A stretch of DNA of 64,000 bases. It comes from Nemophila menziesii (lineage: Eukaryota > Streptophyta > Magnoliopsida > Boraginales > Hydrophyllaceae). Shown here in pieces: positions 10,610 through 20,870 of this stretch. Positions within the stretch are counted from its first letter, which is position 1. Each line of letters begins with the position of its first letter. The stretch lies in assembly GCA_029959085.1 (NCBI GenBank), contig JARWIR010000010.1:12607001-12671000 (forward strand), in the 5' to 3' direction. The translations under genes and the position numbers were made by a program. The notes under the pieces were generated by a model. That model was not told the DNA's origin. It was given only the letters and a program-made list of their open reading frames with translations, and searched no databases.

Positions 10610-11858
10610 GGTGTATTAGAGTTTGTTGGATTTTTGTTTTGGATTTTTAAAATCCATAGACTTTGCAAACTTTACTAATTGTTTTAATCTCAATAGAGTT
10701 TATAAGATTATTTTTAAATCTATGTAGAATTTAAAGGCTTATGTTAATATTTTAATGGATTTTGATTTTCTTCTAAAACATAAAATATACATCTACTTAA
10801 ACAATTTAACAAAAAAAGGTGTTCCTCCACCATGGTGGTCGATTCGATTTTTGTTTCAGATTTATAATTTCGATTTTACCGTCTACATATTAAATAAATA
10901 ATAATTTTTAAGATAAAAAATATATTCACTTAAAAACTTTGAAAATTTTCTGAACAGAAAATGAAAAGAAAAAATAAATTCTGAAAAAATAAAAGATTAT
11001 TTTTATGTTTGATAAAGAAAACAATGAAACATGATAACCTAAAACCCATCTTTTTATACTATGAAAAATAATGAAACATTATTTTTATGTTCGATAAAAA
11101 AATAATGAAACATGATAACCTAAAATCCATCTCTGTTCGATACAAAAAATAATAAAACATGATAAGCTAAATCCATCTCTTCACACTTAACAAGACCTGC
11201 GGAAAGGATGACTTCTCTTAGCCGAACATAGATATAACGGCAGATAGTGCAGAAGCGCTCATATTTTTATTTTTCTTACTCATTCATTAAGAGTGAAAGC
11301 TGAAAGTATCTTTCTATTATTAAGATGGAAAGCCTAGCGAAGTTTTCTAGGCTGCGGAAAGGGAGGAAAGTGAGTAACTCGGGCTTGTTGCAAGGTATCG
11401 AAATTTGATATTCCTATATGATATTAGTGAATATATATGGATGACATATATGTTAACTAGTCTAATCCCAATTCAGAAACACGGGCACGACCATGAACGA
11501 TTAGAAATTAGAATAATTATAAAATAACTTATAATTTTTTTACCTCAGTTGTTTTACTTGGAATTTATAAAATCTCTATTTCTGCATAAGGATTTGTAGA
11601 AGAATTTTTTATTTATACTCAAACCTTAAGCTCCTATAAAGTTGTAAAGTCCAATGACTTGTAAAGTCCAATAACTTTTGAATACTTCAAATTTTAATGG
11701 ATTTAAAAGAGTCCTGATTAAATACATCTAGATTTTAAAAGAGTTTTTAAAATCCCAACTGAATACCCCCAAAATTTTAATGGACTTTTAAAAATCGTGA
11801 TTGAATACCCATGGACTTTAAAAGTCCAAAAAATACAACATAATCCCAGTTGAATACA
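10610..11858. mobile_element. MITE-like element(s) with TGTATTCAA-type inverted ends, nested
   Basis: The left end (GTGTATTAGAGTTTGTTGGA...TTTTTAAAATCCATAGAC) and the right end in reverse complement (GTGTATTCAACTGGGATTAT...CTTTTAAAGTCCATGGG) match over about 50 bp. Internal copies of GGTATTCAGTTGGGATTTTA suggest several related elements nested together. No coding sequence is seen. The target duplication could not be fixed. Confidence 0.5.
11005..11180. repeat. Short degenerate direct repeats inside the MITE-like block
   Basis: GTTCGATAAA...AATGAAACATGATAACCTAAA...CCATCT recurs three times (about 11008, 11090 and 11136), the last with small changes. It is non-coding. Confidence 0.6.
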
Positions 11859-12078
11859 CTCTTCTTAAGAGCAAGGAAATTAAACTTTAAATTTATTTAT
11901 ATTATATAGTTGGATCTTGTCTTAGTTGTTGAAAATATACCAATCAATTATCTCCTTTTTTTGTAGGGGAGAGTGAAAATATCCTTCTTACCCACTGTTA
12001 AATACTCGCTCCTAAACACGGATATTTGTTTTAGTTTTGGGATCGAATCACCATATCTACCGGTTTGGTTGAACTTAG

Positions 12079-12336
12079 TTATTTCTTCTCATAGATAGTG
12101 TGAGATAATGTCAACATCTCATTTACAATACATCCCTCTACGACCGACCCTTCAGACTTAGCCAAATTCTGAATATATTCTTTAAGCTTCTTCAAATACC
12201 TTTTGGATGGATACATCCAATGCATTTGAACTGGGACACCTAGATGGTCTTTCTCGTATAACTGCATGACAAGGTGGACCATGATGTCAAAAAAAGCAGG
12301 AGGAAATATTATCTCAAGCTTATACATAAGCAACAA
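12079..12336 (-). pseudogene. CACTA transposase DUF4218 domain fragment
   Basis: The 85-residue frame reads LEIIFPPAFFDIMVHLVMQL, then HWMYPSKRYLKKLKEYIQNL and SEGSVVEGCIVNEMLTL. These are the hallmark motifs of DUF4218 in TNP2-type CACTA transposases (LEKIFPPxFFDIMxHL, WMYPxERxLxxLK, EGSIAEGY). The frame runs on only briefly upstream before the truncated LTR at 12417, and the catalytic TNP2 core that should precede it is absent. Its partners are DUF4216 at 9840-10100 downstream and the N-terminal pieces at 19251-19317 and 20871-21227 upstream, so the gene was split by retrotransposons and a deletion. Confidence 0.85.
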
Positions 12337-12416
12337 AACTTAAGTTTATCCTCTTTCGAGCTTGGTAATTATTAGGTTTCTTTTACAAACCCTTTTAAAT
12401 TTGTTTCACGACCCTG

Positions 12417-12621
12417 TTCTAGCTAACATCTAAAACCTGTAAACTTTACACTAAAAATACCAATATTACGCGCAAAAGTTTAATAAATCAAAATTACTAG
12501 AAATAAAATGGAAATTTTGGATTATTGCATATTAGCACCAAAAGTCTATCTAAATAGTCAAATAAACACCAAAAATGATGTCTCCCAAAGGTATAAAATT
12601 AGAACATTTAGGGAGACATCA
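12417..12621 (-). repeat. Truncated 3' LTR
   Basis: Starts TGATGTCTCCC at 12621 and matches the 5' LTR start at 19250 for about 205 bp, with three visible substitutions (near 12487, 12517 and 12594). Homology ends at about 12413-12417, short of the full 867-bp LTR. Confidence 0.85.
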
Positions 12622-12635
12622 AGACCCCCAACTCA
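12622..12635 (-). promoter_or_regulatory. Polypurine tract of the Athila-like element
   Basis: On the minus strand, GAGTTGGGGGTCT lies directly before the LTR start TGATGTC. The related plus-strand element has TTTGGAGGTCT at 24791-24801 in the same position. It would prime second-strand synthesis. Confidence 0.65.
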
Positions 12636-14699
12636 AACCTTTGTCGTCCCGACAAAGCAAAACTAAAACAAGGTTAATGAAGTAGATGCAAGAGAAAATA
12701 GAAGCTAGAAAATAAACATTAAAGCAATGCTAAAGATAAATCTCATATAGCAAACATTAAGAACTAACATATACATACACTAATCATGCAACATCAAACA
12801 TAAATAATCTCAATCATAAAATTAAAGTCGCAATGCTTGAAGGTTACACTTGTACTCATCTCTGTATGATGGCTATAGGGTGGTCATTAATCCTAACTCG
12901 CTTTGAACGCTCCACCTAGTGTATTCTCTATCAACAGAATCATAAATTCACTATGCACTTAGGAATCACGAGATCTTTATGGTTTTAATAATGGCTTAAG
13001 GACGGTGTGGATGTATATTTGGTAAATTTGAAGTGAGCTTTTGTCTCTCTCCTCACTTACCATCAACAATGTCCTCGAGCTTTAGTTTACGCTCAAAAAT
13101 ATTCTCACTCACCCAATTGACGCACTAATGTTGCGTCCCCATGTCAACCCAATGAAAACTAAGATGATTTCCAAAAATATTCCACTTTGCCGGTTTATTT
13201 TATTCTTTCTTTCTTTTTATTTTCTTTTTTCCATTTTTTTTCTTCTTCTTCTTTTTTTTGTACAAGATACCCATGACCCTCGCTTTGATGTGAAAGGTCA
13301 TGTCTCTTATAATAATAATTTTTTTTTCTTTTTTTTCTTTTCAAATCCCGGCAAAGGGTTACAAATAATAATATCATCTACATTTTTGTGCCTCAATACA
13401 AACACATATAATCCCTTCCCAATGTAATTTCCCAAATGTGGACCCTCCACCCCAAACTCAAGCTCTAGACAAGTCTCAGGGTTGTGATTCAGGTGCGGGT
13501 CATTTGGTCATGCCTAATAATCTAAAGGATAATGGGCTTATATCGTGGCTACAAAAGAAAAGGCTTAAGGCTCAAAATTGGGCTAAGACGGATAAAATTA
13601 TAATAAGGGATAGCAAGCTAAAAGGCTTCAAATGGCTAACAAAGAACTGCCCCTATCATTTTCCTAAGTACATAGCTTGTCTTTAGTTCATATCTAGGTG
13701 GGTTCTCTACTAATTAGGATTTCACGTTCTACACACCAAACATATTCCTTAAGTACAAGCTTACTTCATTTGCATTGTTCATTAATATTTCCTATCAATC
13801 ACCTATGTTAGCATGCAATTGTAAGTGCGTTTTATGTTATTCCCTAAAGTCCACTATCTACTATCATAGATTCATCAAAAGTATGCTTAAAAGGGACATT
13901 TAAAATCTTCTACAGTCAAACGCAACTCCTAATTATTTTATTGAAAGCAATTAAAACAAATAAACACATAAAAACTGGGATGAGGCAACGAACCCCACCC
14001 CAAACTCAAAAATGAGTCGTGTCCCCACGACTCGAAAAAGACTCAAAGCAATAAAATAATCTACACTAAATGAGAAGGGAAAGAAAACGTATCGTAACCA
14101 GCGCGAGGCTGGTGTCGGTGTTGGCTCCAAGTTGAGGTTTTGAATTCTTCTTCATAAATGGTTGCGTTTAAAGTGTTCTTCATCACATCGAACTTCTTCA
14201 AATTTCCCACGTTTTCATTTATTACTTGCCCTCTAAGCATCATCTCCTCTATCAAAATCTTCCCTTAATATCCAATTCGCTTTCGTCACCATGTTCTTCG
14301 TACCTTTTCCAACCTTCATGGTCATCTCTGATGACCCCAAACTCAAAGCTTCAAGACCCTCAAAAGGTTTGGATAAAATTGTGATTTTAGTGTTCTTGAA
14401 GGTTTGGGTTTGAATTATGGATTGTTTAGAGCTGGGTTATGGATATTTCAAGGTTTGGGAAAGGTTTATTGGATAAACTTTAGCTTTGGTGAAAGAAAAC
14501 TTCGAATTAAAGTGTGAATCTTTGGTATTTTGGAAGTTGTAATGGTATGATTGTGAGCTTGGATGATGTTTAGAGGGAAGGATTGGTGGTATAATGTTGT
14601 TTTGATGATGATTTTAGGAGAGGTAGGAGGCTAGGATTCGTAATAAAAGGTAGGCTTGGGAAAGAGGGCAAAAAATTATAGGGTTTGATCCCTTAAAAC
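12636..14699 (-). other. Non-coding 3' internal region of the Athila-like element
   Basis: No envelope-like or other long frame is found. The segment near 14040-13990 (GTCGTGGGGACACGACTC followed by GGGTGGGGTTCGTTG on the minus strand) has a clear counterpart in the plus-strand element at about 23430-23475 (CTCGTGGGGACATGACTC). The CACGTTCTACACACC stretch near 13730 also matches the other element near 23740. A T-rich tract lies at 13195-13345. Confidence 0.55.
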
Positions 14700-15145
14700 C
14701 GCCGATCACAGCAGCTGACCGGCTAGCCAGCGGTTGACCGGCATGCCGGTCACTGTGTCGGAAAAAATAAATTTCGAAAATGAAAATTTTACTTTTTTTT
14801 TCCTCTGACGCAGCCTTCTTGCGTCATCGCTGACGCAGTGATCAGAAAGTCCACATTCATCGGCCGGCTAGCCGGCGGATTCGCCGACATGCCGGCGACA
14901 TATCGATGGCGGGAATGGAGACGCAGCGTGCTTGCGTCATCGCTGACGCAGTGATCAGAACCCCTACTTTTGCTGGCCGGCTAGGCGGTTATCTAACCGG
15001 CATGCCGGTGAATCCCGCTGGCGCGAATCGTGAAGCAGCAGTGCTGCGTCATTGCTAACGCAGTGGTCAGAAGGTTTGGGGTCATCAGCTCGTTTTGGCC
15101 GGTATGCCGGCCAGCTCGCCGGCTAGCCGGTCAAACCTGCTGTTA
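14700..15145 (-). repeat. GC-rich tandem repeats, about 112-bp unit, with GCCGGCTAGCCGGC-type palindromes
   Basis: GCTGACGCAGTGATCAGAA recurs at 14829, 14942 and (as GCTAACGCAGTGGTCAGAA) 15054, spacings 113 and 112 bp. Each unit also carries paired GGCCGGCTAGCCGG and GGCATGCCGG palindromes and a TTGCGTCATCGC motif. The block is far richer in GC than its surroundings. Tandem repeats between pol and the 3' LTR are known in Tat/Athila-type elements. Confidence 0.8.
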
Positions 15146-15418
15146 ACTCCATAATTTTTCGTTTTCTCATCGTTTTGACCCCAAACTCATGACCTTTTTA
15201 CCCCTGAAATTATCAAAAACAACTACCCTTCCTCATTTCTTAATAATAAACACTAAATTAACGAAAATCAAACTAATTCAAACTACGAAATTGAAATGCT
15301 TAAACTAATATACAAGAAATGGCTTTTGTTTAACGTCGCTGAGCTCGACGGGTTACCTCATTCTTTAGTCATTGACATAACCTCCCCAGCAGTGAGTGAG
15401 GTTGTCAATATTTGCAAA

Positions 15419-16261
15419 TCAAAATTTGCATCCCTTGGCTTTTATTCCAACTAGTTTGTCTGAGATAACCTTCGTGACCATGAATGGTCCTAGCCAAGAA
15501 CTTTTTGATTCACATGTCTTTGGAGGAGGTTTAGGCTTTTTCATAGCAACTTCTTCGCCTACTTTGAACTCCTTTTTCTTTCTTTCCTTCTTAGGTTCCT
15601 TCGGAACCTTCGTGGCACGTGCTTTCTCTTTCTTCTTCGCATGATTGAGTTGTGGATTTCTCTTAGGATTTGGAGGAACTTTGATCGGTGGTTTCTTTCT
15701 TAGTTCTTTTTCCTCCACTCCTAAGGTTTCCACAACCTTAGTTGGCTCTATTGGTACCTGTTCAACAACATCTACACGAAAACAATCCTCCTTTGCATCT
15801 GGAAATTTCATTGGTCTGGACACGTTAAACTTCATTTCCTCGTCTTGGGTTCTCATAATCATTTCTCCGTTCTCTACATCAATCAAAGTACGCCCCGTGG
15901 CTAGGAATGGTCTTCCCAAAATAATGGGGACATTCCTATCCGCGTCGTAATCAAGTATAACGAAATCAGCGGGAAAAATTAACGTACTTGCCTTAACGAG
16001 GACATCTTCGATTCGGCCTTCTAGATGTGCAAGAGATCAATCCGCCATTTGCAGGACCATAGAAGTGGGTCTTGCTTCAATATTAAGCTTATCAAAGATT
16101 GATTTGGGCATAAGATTAATACGTGCACCCAAATCGCATAACGCTTTTCCTTTCCACTCATTACCAATTGATATCGGAATTGTAAAGCTCCCAGGATCGA
16201 TTAGTTTCAGAGGTAATTTATTCTGACATATAGCACTACATTCTTCAGGTAAGCCAATCAT
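15419..16261 (-). pseudogene. Retropepsin domain fused to short integrase-C-like tail (one in-frame TGA)
   Basis: The frame starts with MIGLPEECSAICQ, then the Athila-type protease motif ALCDLGARINLMPKSIF (D-L-G-A active site), then a TGA at about 16037-16039 where related elements have an Arg codon (MAD-R-S), consistent with CGA to TGA. It continues in frame as IEDVLVKASTLIFPADFVIL and VPIILGRPFLATGRTLIDVE. After a Lys/Pro/Glu-rich linker it ends FKVGEEVAMKKPK...SSWLGPFMVTKVISDK, which resembles the SH3-like C-terminus of gypsy integrases. Nothing of RT, RNase H or integrase core lies between. Upstream, a single missing base near 16318 separates it from gag. Confidence 0.8.
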
Positions 16262-16302
16262 TTCATTATCGCAATATGGCCGTTTGTTGGTGAGGGCTCC
16301 TT

Positions 16303-18240
16303 TCAGAAACTTAGCATACTTGGTACATCTCTAATAGCTTCTAATAACGGAATATTTATGCTAAGACCTCTTACCCTGTTAAAGAATTTTTGATACTCAG
16401 CCATATCACCCTTCTTTTGAACTCTTGATGGAAATGGTGGAGGAGGACGGTTTATTATAGTATCATCTTTCTTTTTCGGAACTTCAACATGCCTCTCCAC
16501 TTCTTCTATTTCAACTTCTTTATCTTTATCCACCACATCCTTTTCTTTTCTAGCAACTTCCTTCTCTTTCATAACAGGAAAAGGAGGTGGAGGAAGGTTC
16601 TTACCACTTCTGAGAGAGATGATTTTACAATCTTCGATTTGGATCGGATTTTCAGTATCGCTAGGGAGTTGCCCTTGTGGACGTTGATTCAGCTGTTTAT
16701 TCATTTGCGAAACTTGAGTCTCTAATATCTGAATGTGTGCTTCAGCAGCTTGTTGCCTTTGGATTGACTGTGCATGTAGGGCAATCAATTGTTCTACGGT
16801 TTTCTGAAGGGTAATCACATCTTCTTGTGGTTGGGCCGGTAAGGCTTTTTGGTTCATGGTTTCATTGTAAGTGTCTTGAGGAGCTTGTCTTTGCACATAA
16901 TTTCCCTGATTCTGTCCTCCTTGATAATTATTGTTTGGTCTTGGATTAAAGTTGTTACCTTGGGGACGCGGCTGATATGCATATGTAGGATTGGCTGCCC
17001 CACTAGGATTTGAGTATTGAAACCCAGGATGGTTTCTGTTAGGTTGATATCCATTACCATTCGAATTAAAGTTACCTCTGTTGGACACAAACATCACAGG
17101 CTCTTGATTATTCGGACAATTTTCCACATCATGATCGTCTACTCTGCAAATCGAACACATATAAACCTCTTGTGCAGCTTGCACAACTACATTCTTACCC
17201 GAAAATCCTTCCTTTACAGCTAAAGTAAGCTGTTTCATCTGTTGCTCTATAGTATTTTGAATCTTATTTTCAAGCGTAGCAAACTTTTCTTCGATATTAA
17301 CATTATTCACTCCTTTAACCGGTGTTCTTACTGAATTCCACCCAACTTCATTCTTGACTGTTCTTTCCAGAATGATTTTAGCATACATGGGTTGAACTTG
17401 AAGAAAACCTGCACCACATAACAAAGCCAACTTCTCTCTCGAAGCTCCATCAAGGCCTTTGTAAAATATTTTTAGTTGTTGTTGTTCTGTAAAGCCATGA
17501 TCGGGAACCCTTCGTAAACACATCTGAAATCTTGTCCAACTTTTACCCAAATTTTCATCATACTCTTGACGGAAATGTGTTAATTCAAGTTGATCGTCTA
17601 ACCTCATGTTACTTGGGTAAAATCTCTCGAAGAAAGCGGTTTCTAATTGGTCCCAGTTTGTTATCTTCGTAGGATCTTGCGTATCGTGCCATTCACTCGC
17701 TCCATCTATAACGATAAATCGAAACACCGCATAGTACATCTGTTCTTTTGAAACTCCTTGTGTAATGTAAGAATCACATATCTGCTTAAATTTCTGAACG
17801 GCTTGGATAGGATCTTCTCCTGGTCTACCACGAAAATTTCCAAAATTCTGGAATTGAGTTAACATACCCGAGTCTGGACGAAATCTTGGAACATCTATAT
17901 TTGGAGCACCTACTCCTATAGCAGGAGCACGGAACGGTACTTCTGGTGGACCATTAACAAACCATGGATCTTGATTCATCACTATCTGAACTTGAGGATT
18001 GGGATTCAGTGGCGGAATTTGAGGAATAGATGGCGCAAAAGGTTGGCCATTCGCGCCTAATTGATCTTGTCCATTATTTTGTTGATTCTGAAGATTTATC
18101 TCCTCCATTCTGTTAATTAATTCTTCTACCTCTAAAGCTTCTTGTTCTCTTCTTCTCTTGTTAGCAAGTCTGATCAACGATTCTGGATTACTAAGGATCA
18201 GAGGTGTTGGCTCTAGATCCTTGAATAGCCTTCTTCGCAT
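16303..18240 (-). CDS. gag: Gag polyprotein of Athila-like element
   Basis: A 645-residue Gag would form the virus-like particle of the retrotransposon. It contains a Retrotrans_gag core (about residues 115-280: GRPGEDPIQAVQKFKQICDS, ASEWHDTQDPTKITNWDQLE, RFYPSNMRLDDQLELTHFRQ, RRVPDHGFTEQQQLKIFYKG), a CX2CX4HX4C zinc knuckle (CSICRVDDHDVENC, about residues 360-373), an Asn/Gln/Gly-rich stretch, a coiled segment, and a C-terminal Lys/Glu-rich part ending IPLLEAIRDVP. A one-base loss near 16318 causes early termination before the protease. The start ATG at 18240 lies 120 bp after the PBS. The frame is otherwise open, consistent with recent activity or selection on gag. Confidence 0.9.
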   Translation of the reverse strand: MRRRLFKDLEPTPLILSNPESLIRLANKRRREQEALEVEELINRMEEINLQNQQNNGQDQLGANGQPFAPSIPQIPPLNPNPQVQIVMNQDPWFVNGPPEVPFRAPAIGVGAPNIDVPRFRPDSGMLTQFQNFGNFRGRPGEDPIQAVQKFKQICDSYITQGVSKEQMYYAVFRFIVIDGASEWHDTQDPTKITNWDQLETAFFERFYPSNMRLDDQLELTHFRQEYDENLGKSWTRFQMCLRRVPDHGFTEQQQLKIFYKGLDGASREKLALLCGAGFLQVQPMYAKIILERTVKNEVGWNSVRTPVKGVNNVNIEEKFATLENKIQNTIEQQMKQLTLAVKEGFSGKNVVVQAAQEVYMCSICRVDDHDVENCPNNQEPVMFVSNRGNFNSNGNGYQPNRNHPGFQYSNPSGAANPTYAYQPRPQGNNFNPRPNNNYQGGQNQGNYVQRQAPQDTYNETMNQKALPAQPQEDVITLQKTVEQLIALHAQSIQRQQAAEAHIQILETQVSQMNKQLNQRPQGQLPSDTENPIQIEDCKIISLRSGKNLPPPPFPVMKEKEVARKEKDVVDKDKEVEIEEVERHVEVPKKKDDTIINRPPPPFPSRVQKKGDMAEYQKFFNRVRGLSINIPLLEAIRDVPSMLSF

Positions 18241-18359
18241 ACACCAAACCTAAAAACCTGAGGAAACTAAACAAGCAAAAAGCGTAAAACTGATAAAAAC
18301 AAAAATAAAAATAAATGCAACTATCACTAAAGGATAAACACCGTGGTCACACGCTACCG

Positions 18360-18377
18360 TCCCCGGCAGCGGCGCCA
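18360..18377 (-). promoter_or_regulatory. Primer-binding site, tRNA-Asp type
   Basis: TGGCGCCGCTGCCGGGGA on the minus strand, just inside the 5' LTR. This is the primer site typical of Athila/Tat Ty3/gypsy elements (complementary to the 3' end of tRNA-Asp, with one difference from the usual GTTG form). Confidence 0.85.
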
Positions 18378-18383
18378 AAAACT

Positions 18384-19250
18384 TGGTGGTCCTTTGTGTG
18401 TTCTACAATAAATGCAAAAAGTAAAGAGAACCACAACCGCAAGTGTACGGTTATCCCAAGTAATATAGTTGATAAAACAGATTCGTTCCAAGGACGGAAT
18501 GGTCGACTACAATGCTTGTCAAATAATGATTGGTTGCACTTATGAAAGCAAGTAAATGATATTTTGATTGATTGGTTGGTTTTCTTATTCCTAAGGTATT
18601 AAGACTAATGCGAAAATGTAAATAAATAACTATGACGCAAGTAAATAAAAGTGATACGCAAGTGAGAGCAGGCAGTACTTGAGAGACGCCCTTTTATAAT
18701 GTTAAAAACGGATTAGGGCTTGGACTTAAGAATAAATCAATAATTAAATGTCCAAGCCCAATTTCTAAGCCCAAAATCCCGTAACTGCTGATACACCTTC
18801 ATTAAAACGGTTTTTCCCGCTTCGTTATGACTCCGATTGACCTAATTTCAGTTGCTAAAGTTCCGTAACTCGATAAGGAATGTTTTCTCTTTAAAGGTCA
18901 GCGGCTAAATCATCTCTTAAATACCTCGAAATCAGCAATCTATGGCCTGGAAAACAGATTTTCAGCTCTAAAAATAATATCTTCGGGATTTATCTTCAAG
19001 TCTTGACTCTATATCACGATCTTTGTCTTTCTCCTCAGATTCCTCTTCTAGCTAACATCTAAAACCTGTAAACTTTACACTAAAAATACCAATATTACGC
19101 GCAAAAGTTTAATAAAACAAAATTACTAGAAATAAAATGGAAATTCTGGATTATTGCATATTAGCACCAAAAGTCTATCTAAATAGTCAAATAAACACCA
19201 AAAATGATGTCTCCTAAAGGTATAAAATTAGAACATTTAGGGAGACATCA
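18384..19250 (-). repeat. 5' LTR of the Athila-like element
   Basis: Begins TGATGTCTCCTAAAT...GGAGACATCA region at 19250 and ends ...GACCACCA about 6 bp before the PBS, giving about 867 bp. The first 205 bp match the truncated 3' LTR at 12417-12621. The stretch ACACTTGCGGT near its end also occurs near the end of the older LTR at 24802-26335. Confidence 0.8.
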
Positions 19251-19319
19251 ATAACCATGGTGGCAAGTCGAAGGCGTTCAATATAACTAGCCACTTACTA
19301 TATGAGTTGTTTTGAAGGG
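19251..19319 (-). pseudogene. CACTA TNP2 core fragment between two LTRs
   Basis: The minus strand reads LQNNSYSKWLVILNAFDLPP followed by WLL, matching the TNP2 motif NPFGNMSxSYSMWPVILVPYNLPPWL. It is squeezed between the 5' LTR ending at 19250 and the LTR starting at 19320. Its position links the N-terminal TNP2 piece at 20871-21227 to the DUF4218 piece at 12079-12336, showing that one CACTA gene was split. Confidence 0.75.
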
Positions 19320-20870
19320 TGATGCATCCTTTTGTGTGATAGATTAATCGTATCATAGTAAATATTTTTGGGGGGGTTAAATAGGAGTTATTTGAGGGAT
19401 TATTCCCTATGTTTAGACATATTCTCATTTCTTATCTAGTTTTACTTTTAGAGATTTTTGTGCGTGAAATGAATTTTAAGTGTGGAATTTTTAGGTACTT
19501 GGATGATAAAATACCATAATACGAGGACAATAAGTTAAGAAAGAAAGTTCAAACCCAATTTATGGTGTTAAAGGACTAAAAAGACACGTTTGGAAAACTA
19601 GAGCGTTTACAAGCAAAGCTTGGAAATCCGACTTAAGAGAGTCACCACGTGAAATTGACAAATATTCTTAGAGAGACATTTGGTTTCATGGTAGAACTTG
19701 AAGTTGGGAGAGCTTGAGAGGCAACAGTTTGTGATTTCGAGTTAAGATGAAAGAGTTAGTGAAGTCGCAACTGCCATGGCTCGAACCAGTCTGCTCCCCA
19801 TGTAAAACATTTTTTTGTTGACTTAGGCCCTTTAAAAGGGGTCCACAACTCCAAAGACGTTTTGGTACCTTATTATATCAAGAACAATTATCTAGAAAGG
19901 TACACAATTCAAAACACATGATTAGACATGTTTGGGAGAAGAGAGAAGCGCCTGGAGTATAGAAGAGATTAAGTTGGAACCTTACTCCATCCTTCTACAG
20001 AATTCCATCCTCATTCTTAGGGTAATTTGTAATAGTTTTATATTTTAAACATGATTCTGATACTTTTATCCTTTAAATTTATTTCTTTCATTATGAAATA
20101 AATACATTTTACCTTGAGTATTTCATTTATATATGAACCTTAGTGATGATTGATGATTATCTATGTTGTTTATGATTAATATATGTTTAATTGAATTAGG
20201 TATATAATTTCCTTTTTTTATTAATTTAATTTATTTGTTGCCTTTATCCTGATCAAATATTAGGCAACCTATTAGTTTTCTAATTACACGCGGAATGGGG
20301 GTCGAGAACATAGGAATCATTCATATGCGTCATGTGCGCGTTAGTGTCCCTGACGGGTTTGAATAGCCAGATAATCGTAAAGGGTAATTACCATTAACGT
20401 CGAGTACTCGTTTATAGTTCATTCCGAAGAGGTATTTTACGGTGTTAGGTAGCCTTATAAGCTACACAAAAGGGTGTTATAAGGAAGTTAGAATCCCGAT
20501 TAATGTGAACTTACCGATTTTCCCTTATAACTAGAATCATCATTCGTGACTATTGGGGATTACTAGCTATACTCAAGCTATATATCTCATATCTTATCTC
20601 GTTGTAAAATTGCATTCCATTCTTATTTAATTAAAATATAAATTTTATTATATTTCACTTTAATCCCTTAATTGAAAACAAAAACAAATATTACATCTTT
20701 TACTTCTTGTCCTTTCGTTATCTCAACTAAATTCTGAATGCTTTACAAAAACACGATAGTACTTAACATCAAATTTCCTATAGAAAATGATCTTATATAA
20801 TTACTTATTTCTTGAGAACGTCTGGTACAATTTCATGGAGTGATCTAGAGGTCTAGATTAGTTTATCACA
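19320..20870 (+). repeat. Old Athila-like LTR (apparently solo) inside the CACTA transposase
   Basis: Starts TGATGCATCC at 19320 and ends ...TTTATCACA at about 20870. It is homologous along its length to the LTR at 24802-26335 (TATTTTTGGG near the start, TCCCTTATA...ATTAGTAGCTA-like segment near 20520, TATCACACC at the end) but strongly diverged. It is flanked on both sides by TNP2 coding pieces, so it inserted into the CACTA gene. No clean 5-bp target duplication was seen (AAGGG against CCTTG). Confidence 0.7.

Larger units (their letters stand above)
12417..19250 (-). mobile_element. Athila-like Ty3/gypsy element lacking RT and integrase core; 3' LTR truncated
   Basis: Order on the minus strand: 5' LTR 19250-18384, tRNA-Asp-type PBS, gag, protease plus short tail, long non-coding 3' region with GC-rich tandem repeats, polypurine tract, and 205 bp of 3' LTR (12621-12417). 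The shared LTR part differs by only about three bases between the ends, so the insertion looks recent. Reverse transcriptase, RNase H and integrase core are absent; the protease frame runs directly into an integrase-C-terminus-like tail. It inserted in the minus-strand CACTA transposase, next to the piece at 19251-19317. The 3' LTR stops abruptly at about 12413-12417, which I read as the edge of a deletion that also removed CACTA sequence. Confidence 0.85.

Noticed and set aside
13128..13427. Frame with long Phe/Leu runs
   Set aside because: Product of T-rich low-complexity sequence in the 3' region of the Athila-like element.
13438..13686. 82-codon frame (MDPPPQTQALDKSQG...)
   Set aside because: In the non-coding 3' region of the minus-strand element, opposite orientation, no recognisable motif; an envelope-like gene was considered and not supported.
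16489..17223. Frames antisense or overlapping to gag
   Set aside because: Shadows of the 645-codon gag frame.
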